A DNA stretch of 64,000 nucleotides from Prorocentrum cordatum (taxonomy: Eukaryota > Sar > Dinophyceae > Prorocentrales > Prorocentraceae): NCBI GenBank assembly GCA_963575745.1, contig CAUYUJ010002736.1, positions 399,600 to 463,599 of the forward strand, given 5' to 3'. The position numbers and the translations under genes were made by a program. This document shows positions 22,101 through 31,627 of the stretch, one piece after another (position 1 is the first letter of the stretch; every line of letters starts with the position of its first letter). A model generated the notes under the pieces. That model saw only the letters and a list, made by a program, of their open reading frames with translations, was not told the origin of the DNA and searched no databases.

Positions 22101-22653
22101 ATGTTTTTTTACCGCTTGAAAGGGCTGCGATCGAGTGCACACGACGCCCCAGCCGAAACTCTTCCGATGAAAAGGTTCAGAGTTGTTGCTGCATCATACA
22201 TTAAGACAGCAAAAAGTGTTTATGATATAAGCATACAAGACGAACTAGAGGAGCTGAACACATATTCCGCTGCATGGATGCATTTGCTGATGCTATCGTC
22301 GAAGAGATTTTAAAATGGGACAATAATTGTGCGCGCACTCCGATGGTAGCGGAGAGACCTCGGTGGTCAAGACGTAAAGAGGCAGGTGGCTTTGGGACGA
22401 GTAAGATCAGAGTGCAAACTCCTCCTGCCCCTCCGTCCGGCTCAGCTGCGACGGAGAACCCTCCTATACCTCCGCCCGGCTCAGCTGGAGCGGAATAAGA
22501 GAGACGCCATGAGGCGCAGAAAGAACCATCGAGTCCAACACAAGTGCCGTCAGACGAAGGGACAACACATGTTCCCAAGCATGCAGCTCAGCCTCCACCG
22601 GGGGCCTCAGGCCACCCGGAGATCCATGAGACGGACACGGGAACGGGGGACTT
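22101..22653 (+). pseudogene. post-pol ORF8 fragments
   Basis: Two overlapping frames, 22101-22313 and 22274-22498, read better when joined near 22280: a helical acidic stretch (DELEELNTYSA) then DAFADAIVEEILKWDNN, ending in two palindromes (22439-22447, 22478-22486) that code Pro-x-Gly-Ser-Ala. The 150 bp after the TAA have no clear frame. Probably the N-terminal part of the next gene or a small separate one. Confidence 0.35.
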
Positions 22654-23809
22654 TTGTACACGTGCCCATACGATAATGATCCCCAGTTTCTAGAGCCGAT
22701 GGATGACGAGACTTTTCCGTTCGGGCCGGCATCCGCGAATATGTTTCGCAGATCGAGTCTTCCACCTGCTCCAGAAAAGAGACAGGGTCAGCCGACATAC
22801 AGGGGCCCTACCGATGGGGATCGAGACGTCACAGTGGGGCATGCTGCTGTATTTGAAGAAAAAACGATTGTATGTGACAACACAAGAACGCCAACACATA
22901 CTTCGGGTTACGCCTGGACCTCTAAAGCAGATGCTCCAGGACGCCCACATTACGGGCCCCGTACCACCACACATCGAAGCCATCCGCAGTCGAACAGGAA
23001 TTACGCTTCGATATATGGCAGAAGTTCGTGGAAGACCCAATATTTGCAATATTGGGGGGCCTCAAACAAAGGATTACATTAGAGCCGAGTTTCATTCCGA
23101 TGACGTTCCAGACGGGCTTACTCCTAGAGCCTGCGCGTGTCTGCAGCCACTTATAGTTGGAGACGATAATGGTGAGAACCCGGCTGCCTTAGGCCACTCG
23201 GACACTTGGAGTGGCCTGAGTTACAGATCGGATGTATTGGCCAAAAAGATAGGCCGGTGTGCTGTATACATCGCGAGGCACTGCTCCGACTACGCTAGAT
23301 CGTCGGGGGGCTGGGTCTACTTTGGAGACCTGGTGCAGAAACTAAAAGATGATGGTTTTACTTTCCAGTCGTGCGCCTTGGCCGCGCACAGCTTAGCTGC
23401 GTCGCCGTCAGGGACGGTCGAGGTTTTAGGAATCTTCCCCAATGATAGTCCCAAGATTGTTGGAACACAAATCAACGTCATGTGGGGGCAACGTAAGAGG
23501 GGCTCATTGCAAGAGGAGAACGGGAGGAAGATGCCGATACCCATATTCTATAGGGCGTGCTAGGGACATTCAGCGTTCGCTGCTTCAATCGAAAGAATGT
23601 ATGTCCCGTACGACCCTGGCCAAGTCAGAAGTCACGGCTCTCTTCATATTACAGACTTGCAGACATTTTTGGAATTTACGAGTGGACATGTTCGCTTCCC
23701 GAAGAGCGACTCTGGGCTTTGCCATGCCGCAGATTGCGAATTGTTGCGTTTGCTTCCGGCACACAATTGCTCAACTATGCCTAATCCCTTAGATTTTCTC
23801 CGTGGCTAA
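22654..23809 (+). pseudogene. post-pol ORF9: RNA 2'-phosphotransferase (Tpt1/KptA)-like, broken
   Basis: The N-terminal part lies in frame 22654 and shifts near 22840 to the frame that runs to TAG 23561-23563; the same frame then continues to 23809. DVLAKKIGRCAVYIARH, GGWVYFGDLVQKL and INVMWGQRKRG (about 23230-23510) follow the order of the Tpt1 N-lobe (L-x-x-x-L-R-H, G-Y/W-V-x-x-x-D-L-L, and the strand ending in Q-G-H-S). IFYRAC just before the TAG, and SIERMYVPYDPG with a later LHITD after it, sit where Tpt1 has its H-G-T and the downstream I-x-x-x-G-L and V-H-L segments. Tpt1 removes the 2'-phosphate left by tRNA splicing. Key His/Arg residues are only partly kept, so this is a suggestion. 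A strong palindrome (23797-23820) ends the gene. Confidence 0.4.
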
Positions 23810-23856
23810 GCCAACGGAGATATGGGCAGCCACTCATTCCGAGAACTCTAGTACCC

Positions 23857-25290
23857 ATGAACAACCCAGCTCAGGAATGGGAGCCGCCATCGGTGGGTAC
23901 TTGGCCCGCAGACGACACCCACCACCTATGGCCGCGTCTCCCCAATCTCAATCACAATGAGCAGTGGGATATTATTCTTGTTTTTACCAGTAGAGTGCTC
24001 ACCCGCTTTTCGCGCAGAGTTTGCCCAGATGGGACCTTGGTGCCCCGGGAAGTGCCGAAATTCACAGACATCGACAAAGCCGTCTCCCTTGTGAGACAGG
24101 CAGATCAGATGCGCTGGACGGTACTCTTCGACCGCGAATTGTCTTCATACGAGGTCACCTTCGACAATGAGTCGGTTATTGCCTGGGTTCATACAGACGA
24201 GAGACTAATCATTGATTGGAATCACAGGCCAATATTGGAGACCGCGATCCAACATCGAATTGTATCCATCCCGTGGGATGATGAAGGGAGATTCCTGTGT
24301 TGCCGATGCCACTGGGTGAGGACAGGTTTTGCCAGCTGTCCTGTCTGTAATTGTCCAGTCAGATACAAATACAGGGTCACACACGATTACATGACCCAGA
24401 CATGGAAGCACAAAATTATCCCGCAGTCCCTTGAGGCACGCGGCATCTTCATTGCAGTGGACTATGAAGAAACTCTATCATGTAATCGCCACGAATATAT
24501 ACAGGCGCGGATAAAGAGGCAGGGGAGAGCTTCTGCCAATGTTACAAGAAACGTCAACAACAACAATCAGCAGGAGCGAAGATGGGCCTCCGGGCAATTT
24601 GCTACAGTGGCGGCCGCTAGCACGATATTTGGCAATAGCCAGCCTGGAAATCTTCCAGCTTGGATCCCAGAACACGCCGAGGCTCAGCCTCCGGCGCGAC
24701 ATGCCCCTTTCTTCCAATATTTGAAGCCTTTGGTCAAGAGATTTATATCGTGGCTGGAACATTCGGCCAGAAACGTAAGAGGGCAAACTCCGCCCAGTAA
24801 TACCGGGTGGCCGAGATTGTGGGGAACTGAGTTTGACCAATACGCTCGCCCGAGATCCTGCCCAGCCGCACAGGCATTTCATTGGCCTGATGAAGAGGAT
24901 GACTTAGTCACTCCTCGACTCGGCTGGGAAAGATGGTTCAACAACATGACTAGAGCCAGCATCTTCGTTCCGACACTTGCTACAGTAGATGACGCGGTAG
25001 AGTTTGGCAGACCTTGGTTCGGCGTATTGATTGAGGAGCATGGAAACAACGCCGACAGCGCCAACCCTCCCGCGAGGTTACCAGTCGCCTGGGAGAACAA
25101 TTTTAGGGCGAGGCCGACTCGCAGTTCTCAGTCTGTTTCAACACGGATTAGCATGTGTCGGGACCATCGTCTTATTCTCCCCGTATTGCGACATGCCACC
25201 GGCGCAGCCGCGATGGCACGCGAACAGTCACAAATGGATTTGGATATCAAAGCGATCAGCGGGCCTAAGGCCGCGTTGATAACTGACTGA
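23857..25290 (+). CDS. post-pol ORF10: zinc-ribbon protein
   Basis: 477 codons from ATG 23857. The N-terminal 140 residues look folded, with DIILVFTSRVL and WTVLFDRELSSYEVTF. They are followed by a four-Cys ribbon, CCRCHWVRTGFASCPVCNC (about 24298-24355), and a further 50 structured residues. The C-terminal half is less ordered, with a palindrome (24681-24689). No family is recognised. The 62 bp after the stop contain a direct repeat of 'atttttcactctt'. Confidence 0.55.
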   Translation: MNNPAQEWEPPSVGTWPADDTHHLWPRLPNLNHNEQWDIILVFTSRVLTRFSRRVCPDGTLVPREVPKFTDIDKAVSLVRQADQMRWTVLFDRELSSYEVTFDNESVIAWVHTDERLIIDWNHRPILETAIQHRIVSIPWDDEGRFLCCRCHWVRTGFASCPVCNCPVRYKYRVTHDYMTQTWKHKIIPQSLEARGIFIAVDYEETLSCNRHEYIQARIKRQGRASANVTRNVNNNNQQERRWASGQFATVAAASTIFGNSQPGNLPAWIPEHAEAQPPARHAPFFQYLKPLVKRFISWLEHSARNVRGQTPPSNTGWPRLWGTEFDQYARPRSCPAAQAFHWPDEEDDLVTPRLGWERWFNNMTRASIFVPTLATVDDAVEFGRPWFGVLIEEHGNNADSANPPARLPVAWENNFRARPTRSSQSVSTRISMCRDHRLILPVLRHATGAAAMAREQSQMDLDIKAISGPKAALITD

Positions 25291-25352
25291 TTTTTCACTC
25301 TTGACCATTCTGAGGGACACGTATAACTGACGGATTTTTCACTCTTCACCCT

Positions 25353-25943
25353 TTGATCAAAATAACATTGGTCGGGAGAGAAGTTCGAGAAATTGCTGCC
25401 CATTGCATAATAGAACACACGGGATTACATCCTACTAACCCCGGCAGGGTTACCCTGACCGGAACGGCAGAATACGTGATCCCGGAGATCATCCAGACCA
25501 TAGTGGATGACAGTTGGTTAGTACCAGTACAACACATGCAACTGGGCCTTCGGCCCATAAGGATTTTCGCAATTGTTCGTGAGATAATCAGCTATTTCAT
25601 ATCGGAAGATCACTTTATTGGTTACCCGGGGCGAATCATTCGTCCCGAAATGGTGAGCACGGATGAAATTGATTCAAAGAAACGGACCGACGAATATGCC
25701 TTGGACGGCCGCATTCGCGCGGCTGTTAAAACGGACGATATCATAGAAGGGTGGGCGCACAAGATGGGCAGGAGAGTACAGAACGACGTCCTTTGCCACG
25801 GTGCTCTAATACAGGGCGCCATTTCTTGGCTACAGGATAAGTACCCTGACCCTGGTGCCGAACTTCAGGACAAAGAAGAAGACCTTTCCGCACTGCATGC
25901 GGAATATATGGTGCCGCTGCAGCAACTGCTGCCAGAAGTATAA
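25353..25943 (+). CDS. post-pol ORF11, unrecognised
   Basis: Open for 196 codons; the frame opens with TTG, the first ATG being near 25534, so the N-terminus may be joined from ORF10 by a shift or use another start. Hydrophobic/charged periodicity (IRIFAIVREIISYFISEDHFIG, split over 25550-25615) suggests an all-helical or mixed fold. Its TAA (25941-25943) overlaps the ATG of ORF12 by one base. No family is recognised. Confidence 0.5.
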   Translation: MIKITLVGREVREIAAHCIIEHTGLHPTNPGRVTLTGTAEYVIPEIIQTIVDDSWLVPVQHMQLGLRPIRIFAIVREIISYFISEDHFIGYPGRIIRPEMVSTDEIDSKKRTDEYALDGRIRAAVKTDDIIEGWAHKMGRRVQNDVLCHGALIQGAISWLQDKYPDPGAELQDKEEDLSALHAEYMVPLQQLLPEV

Positions 25944-26644
25944 TGCAATTTATGAACGATCGTAGAAATAACGATCCTGAACACGACGGCGAAGCCGAAA
26001 TCGCGGGGCCACATGCGCCAGCTGGACCAAAGGCCAGATCTCCATCGCGCCCGCCGCCTCTTCGACCTGACATCTCAGACGCTCAGGTATCCGAAGAAGC
26101 TACTGGATCCCCCCGTTCAGTCGCCGGCTCAGCCGTGACGATCAGGGAGACAAACCCACAACATCCCAACATGGGGGATCGGTCGGAATCACAACGCGTG
26201 CGCGATGCTGCCATGGATGCTGCCGCTAGCACTGACATGGATGCTGCTGCCGGCGCTGCCATGGACGCTGCCGCGGGCGCAGCCGCGGATGCTGCCAGCA
26301 GCGATGCAGGCCACAGCTATGAGTACGACCCTTCCAGGTCCTACCCGCGCTACGTGGACGGAACCCTCGTCGGGTACTACATCCACCGGAACAGGGTCAC
26401 GTGGCTTACCGACGCTGAGTGGTACACTCTGAATTACTGGCACCAGCTATTAAAATGGGAGCACGACTTCCACTTCCCGCCGAGAGGGGCGGCACCGATG
26501 AGCGACACTGAAAGAGAAAGAGGGCGATCTCGCACGCCTCGTGGCGTAGACGCACAGACGGGAGGATCGGCGCCGTCAAATCCGCCGCATCCGGCGCCGC
26601 CCAGACGAGAGAACGAGCACAATCCGTGGAAGGACCTGAACTGA
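25943..26644 (+). CDS. post-pol ORF12: Ala/Asp repeat protein
   Basis: 233 codons; ATG overlaps the ORF11 stop in TAATG. The N-terminal 75 residues are disordered and contain a palindrome (26126-26134). Residues about 90-120 are a degenerate repeat of Met-Asp-Ala-Ala-Ala. They are followed by a compact Tyr/Trp-rich segment (about 26310-26480; YVDGTLVGYYIHRNRVTWL) and an Arg/Ser/Pro tail with RERGRSRTPRG, like an SR or RNA-binding tail. Last ORF before the polypurine tract. The function is unknown. Confidence 0.5.
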   Translation: MQFMNDRRNNDPEHDGEAEIAGPHAPAGPKARSPSRPPPLRPDISDAQVSEEATGSPRSVAGSAVTIRETNPQHPNMGDRSESQRVRDAAMDAAASTDMDAAAGAAMDAAAGAAADAASSDAGHSYEYDPSRSYPRYVDGTLVGYYIHRNRVTWLTDAEWYTLNYWHQLLKWEHDFHFPPRGAAPMSDTERERGRSRTPRGVDAQTGGSAPSNPPHPAPPRRENEHNPWKDLN

Positions 26645-26927
26645 GTTTCGCCCGCGTGACTCAGTCGCGGCAGGCGCATGCAAAACAATTTACCCACGCG
26701 CGGAACGCGCGTTGGGCGCGGACACCTCTACTGGTCGGCTAGGCCAGTCCAGCGGAGAGAATTTGTTTATCACAATGGTGGGAAACGTAGAGCCTCTTCG
26801 GCCCTTGGCCCCCTGGCAGCCACCGTTGAGCTGTAAAAGCTTTTTCGGGTTGGCTCCGGTGGTTGTGCAAATGTACAGGCCGGGGGTGCTGTGGCTGTAT
26901 GGGCTCTACGCGGCCCGCCGCGGGGGG
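26645..26927 (+). promoter_or_regulatory. 3' non-coding region with polypurine tract (about 26914-26927)
   Basis: About 280 bp between the last ORF and the 3' LTR, with two palindromes (26658-26666, 26737-26745) and no long frame. It ends in GCCGCGGGGGG directly before the LTR, the position and G-rich composition expected of the plus-strand primer, though it has few A residues. Confidence 0.55.
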
Positions 26928-27268
26928 AGTAAATAAGCTCCTCTCCGCCTCATAATCAATAAAGACATAACTGATTTTGCATGCATCGCACTGTCCGCTG
27001 GAACTGACAGCTGCGTTCCGCAGCTGCATGACTGCTCGAGCAAGCCAACCTTGGCTTGCAGGAAAGAAAAGGAGTGCGCTGGGGCGTGCGGGCGGCTCGT
27101 CGTCGTCCGTCCCCGGCCGACCTCCTCCCTCCACATTCCTAATAGAGTAGTCTTGCTTAGCGGATACTTGTCTTATCAATGTCTCATCCCGTCCCCTCTC
27201 TCCCTGAGCAGAGTGAACATGAGATCTTAATGCCTTTGTCATCTTGCCCCGATTCTCAGAGGAAAGAC
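26928..27268 (+). repeat. 3' LTR
   Basis: 341 bp matching 4520-4861 at about 95 percent. It is followed by TGATAC and then by the (CTA)n array. Confidence 0.93.
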
Positions 27269-27274
27269 TGATAC
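27269..27274. other. target-site duplication, right copy (TGATAC)
   Basis: Matches 4514-4519. Confidence 0.85.
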
Positions 27275-27496
27275 TACTACTACTACTACTACTACTACTA
27301 GTTCTTCTTCTTCTTCATCTTCTTCTATTTCTACCCCTATTACCATTACTATTACTACTTCTACGACTACGATTACGGCTACGTCCACGATTACGTCTGC
27401 GACCACGACTACGGCTACTAGTACTAAGACGGCGGTGACTACTGCTACTATTTCCACTATAACTGTTACGACTACTAGTACAACAACAACTACGAT

Positions 27497-27552
<56 letters not shown>

Positions 27553-27630
27553 GTATTTGTACTCGTAATACTACTACTACTACTACTACTACTACTATAC
27601 GATTTGTAGTGGTAGTAGTAGCCGCAGTGG

Positions 27631-27669
<39 letters not shown>

Positions 27670-27953
27670 CACTACCACTACTACTACTACGACTACGGCT
27701 ACGAGTGCTACTACGACGACTATGGTCACGTCTACGACTACGACTGGTACCACAACTGCTACTTCTGCGACTACGGTTGCTACTCTCATTATTACTATCA
27801 CTATTACTATCACAAATAGTGTTGCTAGTGCTACTGCTAGTGCCGCTGCTACGTTCACTTTTACGGTGACGAAAACGACTACTACTAGTAATACTAGTAC
27901 TACGAGTGCTACTACTACTACTACTACCACCACTACTACTACTACCACTACTT

Positions 27954-27999
<46 letters not shown>

Positions 28000-28037
28000 C
28001 ACTACCACTACCACTACCACTACCACTACCACTACCA

Positions 28038-28106
<69 letters not shown>

Positions 28107-28134
28107 TACTACTACTACTACCACTACTACTACG

Positions 28135-28174
<40 letters not shown>

Positions 28175-28185
28175 ACTACTACTAT

Positions 28186-28248
<63 letters not shown>

Positions 28249-28300
28249 GACTACGACTACGACTACTACTTACGACTACTACTACTACTACTACTACTAT

Positions 28301-28339
<39 letters not shown>

Positions 28340-28350
28340 GACTATTACTA
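27275..28350. repeat. (CTA)n trinucleotide array, right of the retrotransposon
   Basis: This continues the array interrupted at 4519, degenerate at 27275-27480 and nearly pure in blocks to 28345. Poly-Thr, poly-Leu, poly-Tyr and poly-Val frames are artefacts. Confidence 0.95.
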
Positions 28351-28860
28351 ATATTATAAATACTGCGGCTACCTGCTCTTCCCACCTCTCCCCTTCCCCA
28401 TCATCATCAACAGCATCATCATCATATCATCCTTAGCATCATCCTCCATATTGTTCGTGTTGCGACCTTCCAGGAACAAGTTGCTTGTCCTCCCTGGACC
28501 CCGAACTTTCTTACCCGCACCCTGTGAGGCTCAGGGGCATAGGATTACTCCGTGCTTCTCCTCCTCCTCCTCCTCTCTTGTATTGCCTTCTCTTCCTTCT
28601 CCTCCTTCCTCCTCCCTCCTTTCTTCTCTCTTCCCCGTCCCCCTAGACCATCGTTAGCCACGGGGGTTGTAGTGTCCAGACGCACATGCAGCGGTGGCTG
28701 CTGCGCAGAGAGGGGAGCAGGCAAGCAAAACAACGAGAAGCAGAGGTGCCCGTGTTGGCGTCCACAGCATGTCCCCATTGCGGCCGACATTGCATCACCC
28801 ATACGGTTAGCGACCTCAAACTTGCATTATTTGATGCAAGCTGCGCAAAGACATCAGAGA
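28351..28860. other. interval without a gene
   Basis: It contains a short CAT-rich patch (28396-28440), a (TCC)n patch (28555-28640) and otherwise unique-looking sequence. No supported frame; it may be the decayed 3' part of the LINE that starts at 28861. Confidence 0.5.
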
Positions 28861-30130
28861 TCAAATCCTGTTTGCCAATTTGGGGGGCGACGGCGGTATT
28901 TTGAACGTGCCTTCGGTCGTCCGACAGACAGGCGCTGTCGAAGTGAAAGTTTCTCGCGTTTGTGCAGGCATTATTCGGCGCCCTGGCGCGAACGGCCAAA
29001 GGACTCGAATGTGTACTTTGAGACGGTACTTGCGCGCTTCCGTCTCTATATCGATTATCACATGTGATGAATATTTGGCAGATGACGCCACCAGCAATAC
29101 ATCATCAGCGAGCCTGAGATTGGGGAGGGTGTCGGCATTGCTGCCGATGACCATGCCGTAATCTGATCCAAGCCGTTTGTGATTCAGGCCAGCCCATCGC
29201 ACTTTAGTTTCCTCAAGATGGCCTCCATGACGACGAACAATAATGAACTAATCGGATCGCCTTGTGTGACCCTACGGGAAATGTCAAGCATGTTCCTTTG
29301 ACCCCGCCATGACGCAGGCTGACTGTTTGGCATACAACCGTTTGAGCAGATTGATAAGGTCATGTCCTACGTTTTGTTTTGCAAGTGCCCCCCCCATAGA
29401 CTCTCGTGATCGACTGTGTCGAAGGCTTTCTCGAAATCGGCCATGCAGATCCAAAGCGGCGTGTTGAACTGTTGAACTTGCTACACGCCTCTACCAGTTG
29501 CGTGGTGGTCAGTAGATGGTCTATGGCTCCGTATGTTTCACTTTCGGTCTGCAGCCTGGTGTGCCGATTGCCCTCTCGCGATGGTGGGCCTCAGTCTCCC
29601 GCGTAAAATTCGATCGAACCATTTATGCAATATCCCCAAGATTGAAACGAGGTGGCAATTTGAAGGTACAGAGTCCCCCTTCTTGAAAAGAGCATCGTGG
29701 TGCGCGCTCTGAGCCCGCGGGCCGGTGAGTCCTGAGGATGGGCTCAAGCGCTCGGCGCAGGCATCTAGCAACAGATCCCGCGAGACCGCGGAGTCGATCT
29801 TGACCATTTCTACTCTCACTCCGTGTCCGTTGGACCGCTTTGTGGAGCATCCGTTGGCGAACCGCTTCTTCCAGTTCTCCCATCGTGATCGCCGGCGCCC
29901 GATCTGCACCGATAGCAGAAGGAGTACTCCGCGACAGTTCTGGCCAGCAGCTCGAGTACCACTCTTCGCATGCCTGCGCAGAGCGCCTGCAATCGCATGC
30001 TCATCGTGTACGAGCTTGCCACCGCTGTCCTTCATCTCCGTGATGTGGGACTTTGCCGCCCGCTCGTAATAAGAGGGAAGCTGCTCGCGGACCTGCCGCA
30101 TCCTCTTATCAGTCCTGGCAGTCTGCCTCG
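28861..30130 (-). pseudogene. LINE-type non-LTR reverse transcriptase, decayed
   Basis: Reading the minus strand in order: a helical segment before the polymerase (EELEEAVRQRML-like, near 29880), ALFKKGDSVPSN (29650-29691), FEKAFDTVDHE with the motif-A Asp (29406-29443), RRVTQGDPISSLLF (about 29235-29275), and LRLADDVLLVASS with the catalytic Asp pair (29080-29135; Asp pair at 29101-29106). This is the classic order of non-LTR reverse transcriptases. At least two frameshifts and a TGA after motif B break it. No endonuclease domain is seen upstream, so the copy is 5'-truncated or decayed. Confidence 0.88.
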
Positions 30131-30262
30131 ACACCTTGCGATGGCGAGTTGACGCAGCCATTGCATCCTCTTGCCATGGACGCATCCTCTTATCAGTCCT
30201 GGCAGTCTGCCTCGAGACCCTGCGATGGCGAATTGACGATGGCATCCTCTTGCCCACGAGAC
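30099..30262. repeat. ~84-bp direct duplication
   Basis: The segment beginning 'gcatcctcttatcagtcc' at about 30099 is repeated from about 30183 with few changes, giving two head-to-tail units. Confidence 0.75.
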
Positions 30263-31197
30263 TGCCAAGAAGGCCCTCCGGCCCGTGCCGCCCGACCCCG
30301 GAGGCCTCGGCCCTCGGCGGAACTGCAGGGGAGGGAGAGGGCGGGCCCTGGGCCCCGGGCAGGGCGGCGCTGTGACCCGGGACCACCACCCCCCGGGGGA
30401 CCCCCCCTTCCCCTGGGGACCACCCCCCGGGGGACCCCCCCCTCCCCGGGGGACCACCACCCCCCGGGGGACCCCCCCCCCCCTGGGGACCACCCCCCGG
30501 GGGACCCCCCCCTCCCTCCGCAGGGAAGGGATCAGAGGTCGACTCCATGACGACGTTTCTGAATTTCGGGCGGGGATCGCGGGCATCAGAGGGCGAGGGC
30601 GGTACTCTGATTACCCCGGGACCACCACCCCCGGGGGACCCCCCCTGGGGACCAGGGCTCGAGCTAAAAGCGGTCGGGTGTTGCCAGAAGTGCCCCTGGC
30701 CCGAGGTGCCCCCCAGGACTTCCAGGGAGGCCCCCCAAGGCCTCCAGCGCATCCCTCACGAGTCCCAGAGGGCCAAAAGCTCCGAGACTGAGCGAAAAGC
30801 TGGGGGCACCTAGAGCCAGGAGCACCTGCAGCAGCCTCAAAAACGGTGTTTTGGCAATTTCGTGGACCGCTTACGTTCCGACTTCGTGTTGCAGCAAACT
30901 TGGACTGAAGGCAGAACCGGGGATATGACGGAACCAAAACGAAGACGGAAAACATTGTTTAACTCGAGCCCTGCTGGGGACCACCTCCGGGACCCCCCCC
31001 TTCCGCGGGGAAGGCATCAGAGGTCGACTCAATGGCAGCGCTGCAAAATATCTCGCTGTCGAGGGGCCGGTGTGTCTCGCTTCTGCCGGCAGGCTCGAGG
31101 ACGGGGGCCGAAGGAGAGGGGAGGAGCGGCGACGGACTCAGGGGAAGGAGGGGACGTGATGGCGGCGGCGACGCGACGGCGGCAGCGACGGCGATGG
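30263..31197. repeat. G/C-run array and flanking low-complexity DNA
   Basis: From about 30375 to 30520 a short unit of the form GGGGACC-ACC-CCCCC is repeated at least six times; single copies recur at 30615-30655 and 30976-31010. The segment 'catcagaggtcgactc' follows the unit at both about 30530 and 31017. No gene is supported; frames code Gly/Pro runs. Confidence 0.65.
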
Positions 31198-31392
31198 TCG
31201 GGCCGGACGAAAGGGGGGGATTGGGAAAGGCGGGGCTACGAAATTTGCTGCATGCAGCTGGTTGCGGCCTCGCCGAGGGGCCCGTCCCTCGATACCTAGC
31301 CGCCTGCGGCGCCGGGAGGCGCCGGGAAAATCGGCCACGTGAGCTGATTCTCAAACCCCCCCTTTGCTATCCCCCCCTTTCGCCCGGCCCGA
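31198..31392. mobile_element. M2 TIR element, copy 1
   Basis: 195 bp with about 32-bp imperfect terminal inverted repeats that start TCGGGCCG and include a G7 run. Flanked by GATGG on both sides (31193-31197, 31393-31397). Other copies are at 35718-35888 and 43282-43478. No coding capacity. Confidence 0.82.
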
Positions 31393-31627
31393 GATGGCGA
31401 CGGAACAGCCTTTGTCACAAGCCGACAGGGTCGGCGGATTTCTCAGCGACTTCTTCTCCGTCTGAGGCAGATCTGACTGCGCACTGGCTCGTCGAGCGTC
31501 GATGACATGATGCATTTTTGGGTTTGGGAGAAGCGACGCGGCAATACACCCTTCCGTGCCAAAGCACCTCATACGCCCTTCCAAGTCTTTCTCCTCACTG
31601 CCAGAAGTGCCCCCATGACAGGCCAGC

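Larger units (their letters stand above)
4883..26745. repeat. family of ~27 dispersed nested palindromes (GGCTNAGCC core)
   Basis: An odd palindrome with core GGCTNAGCC or GACTNAGTC recurs about once per kb and often lies inside a second pair of inverted arms, giving 20-24 nt units. Cores: 4883, 4940, 6697, 8567, 9144, 10784, 12162, 12627, 12898, 14433, 15361, 16979, 17009, 17788, 18202, 18241, 19777, 21226, 21610, 21961, 22439, 22478, 23804, 24681, 26126, 26658, 26737. Best example 23797-23820: TCTCCGT, core, ACGGAGA. In ORFs they read as Ala-Gln-Pro, Ala-Lys-Pro or Gly-Ser-Ala. None was seen outside the element. Confidence 0.8.
4520..27268 (+). mobile_element. giant Ty1/copia LTR retrotransposon with long post-pol region
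   Basis: The element spans 22,749 bp between target duplications. Internal order is ORF0 region, gag, protease, integrase, reverse transcriptase, RNase H; integrase before reverse transcriptase is diagnostic of Ty1/copia. Typical copia elements are about 5 kb. The extra length comes from about 2.4 kb upstream of gag and about 11 kb of ORFs downstream of RNase H. LTRs are about 95 percent identical by eye. Gag and pol carry frameshifts and stops, so this copy is probably defective, though most ORFs remain long. Base composition is near balanced, unlike the GC-rich surroundings. Confidence 0.93.

Noticed and set aside
27435-28351. Poly-Thr/Leu/Tyr and poly-Val frames
   Set aside because: The same (CTA)n artefact on the right side of the element.
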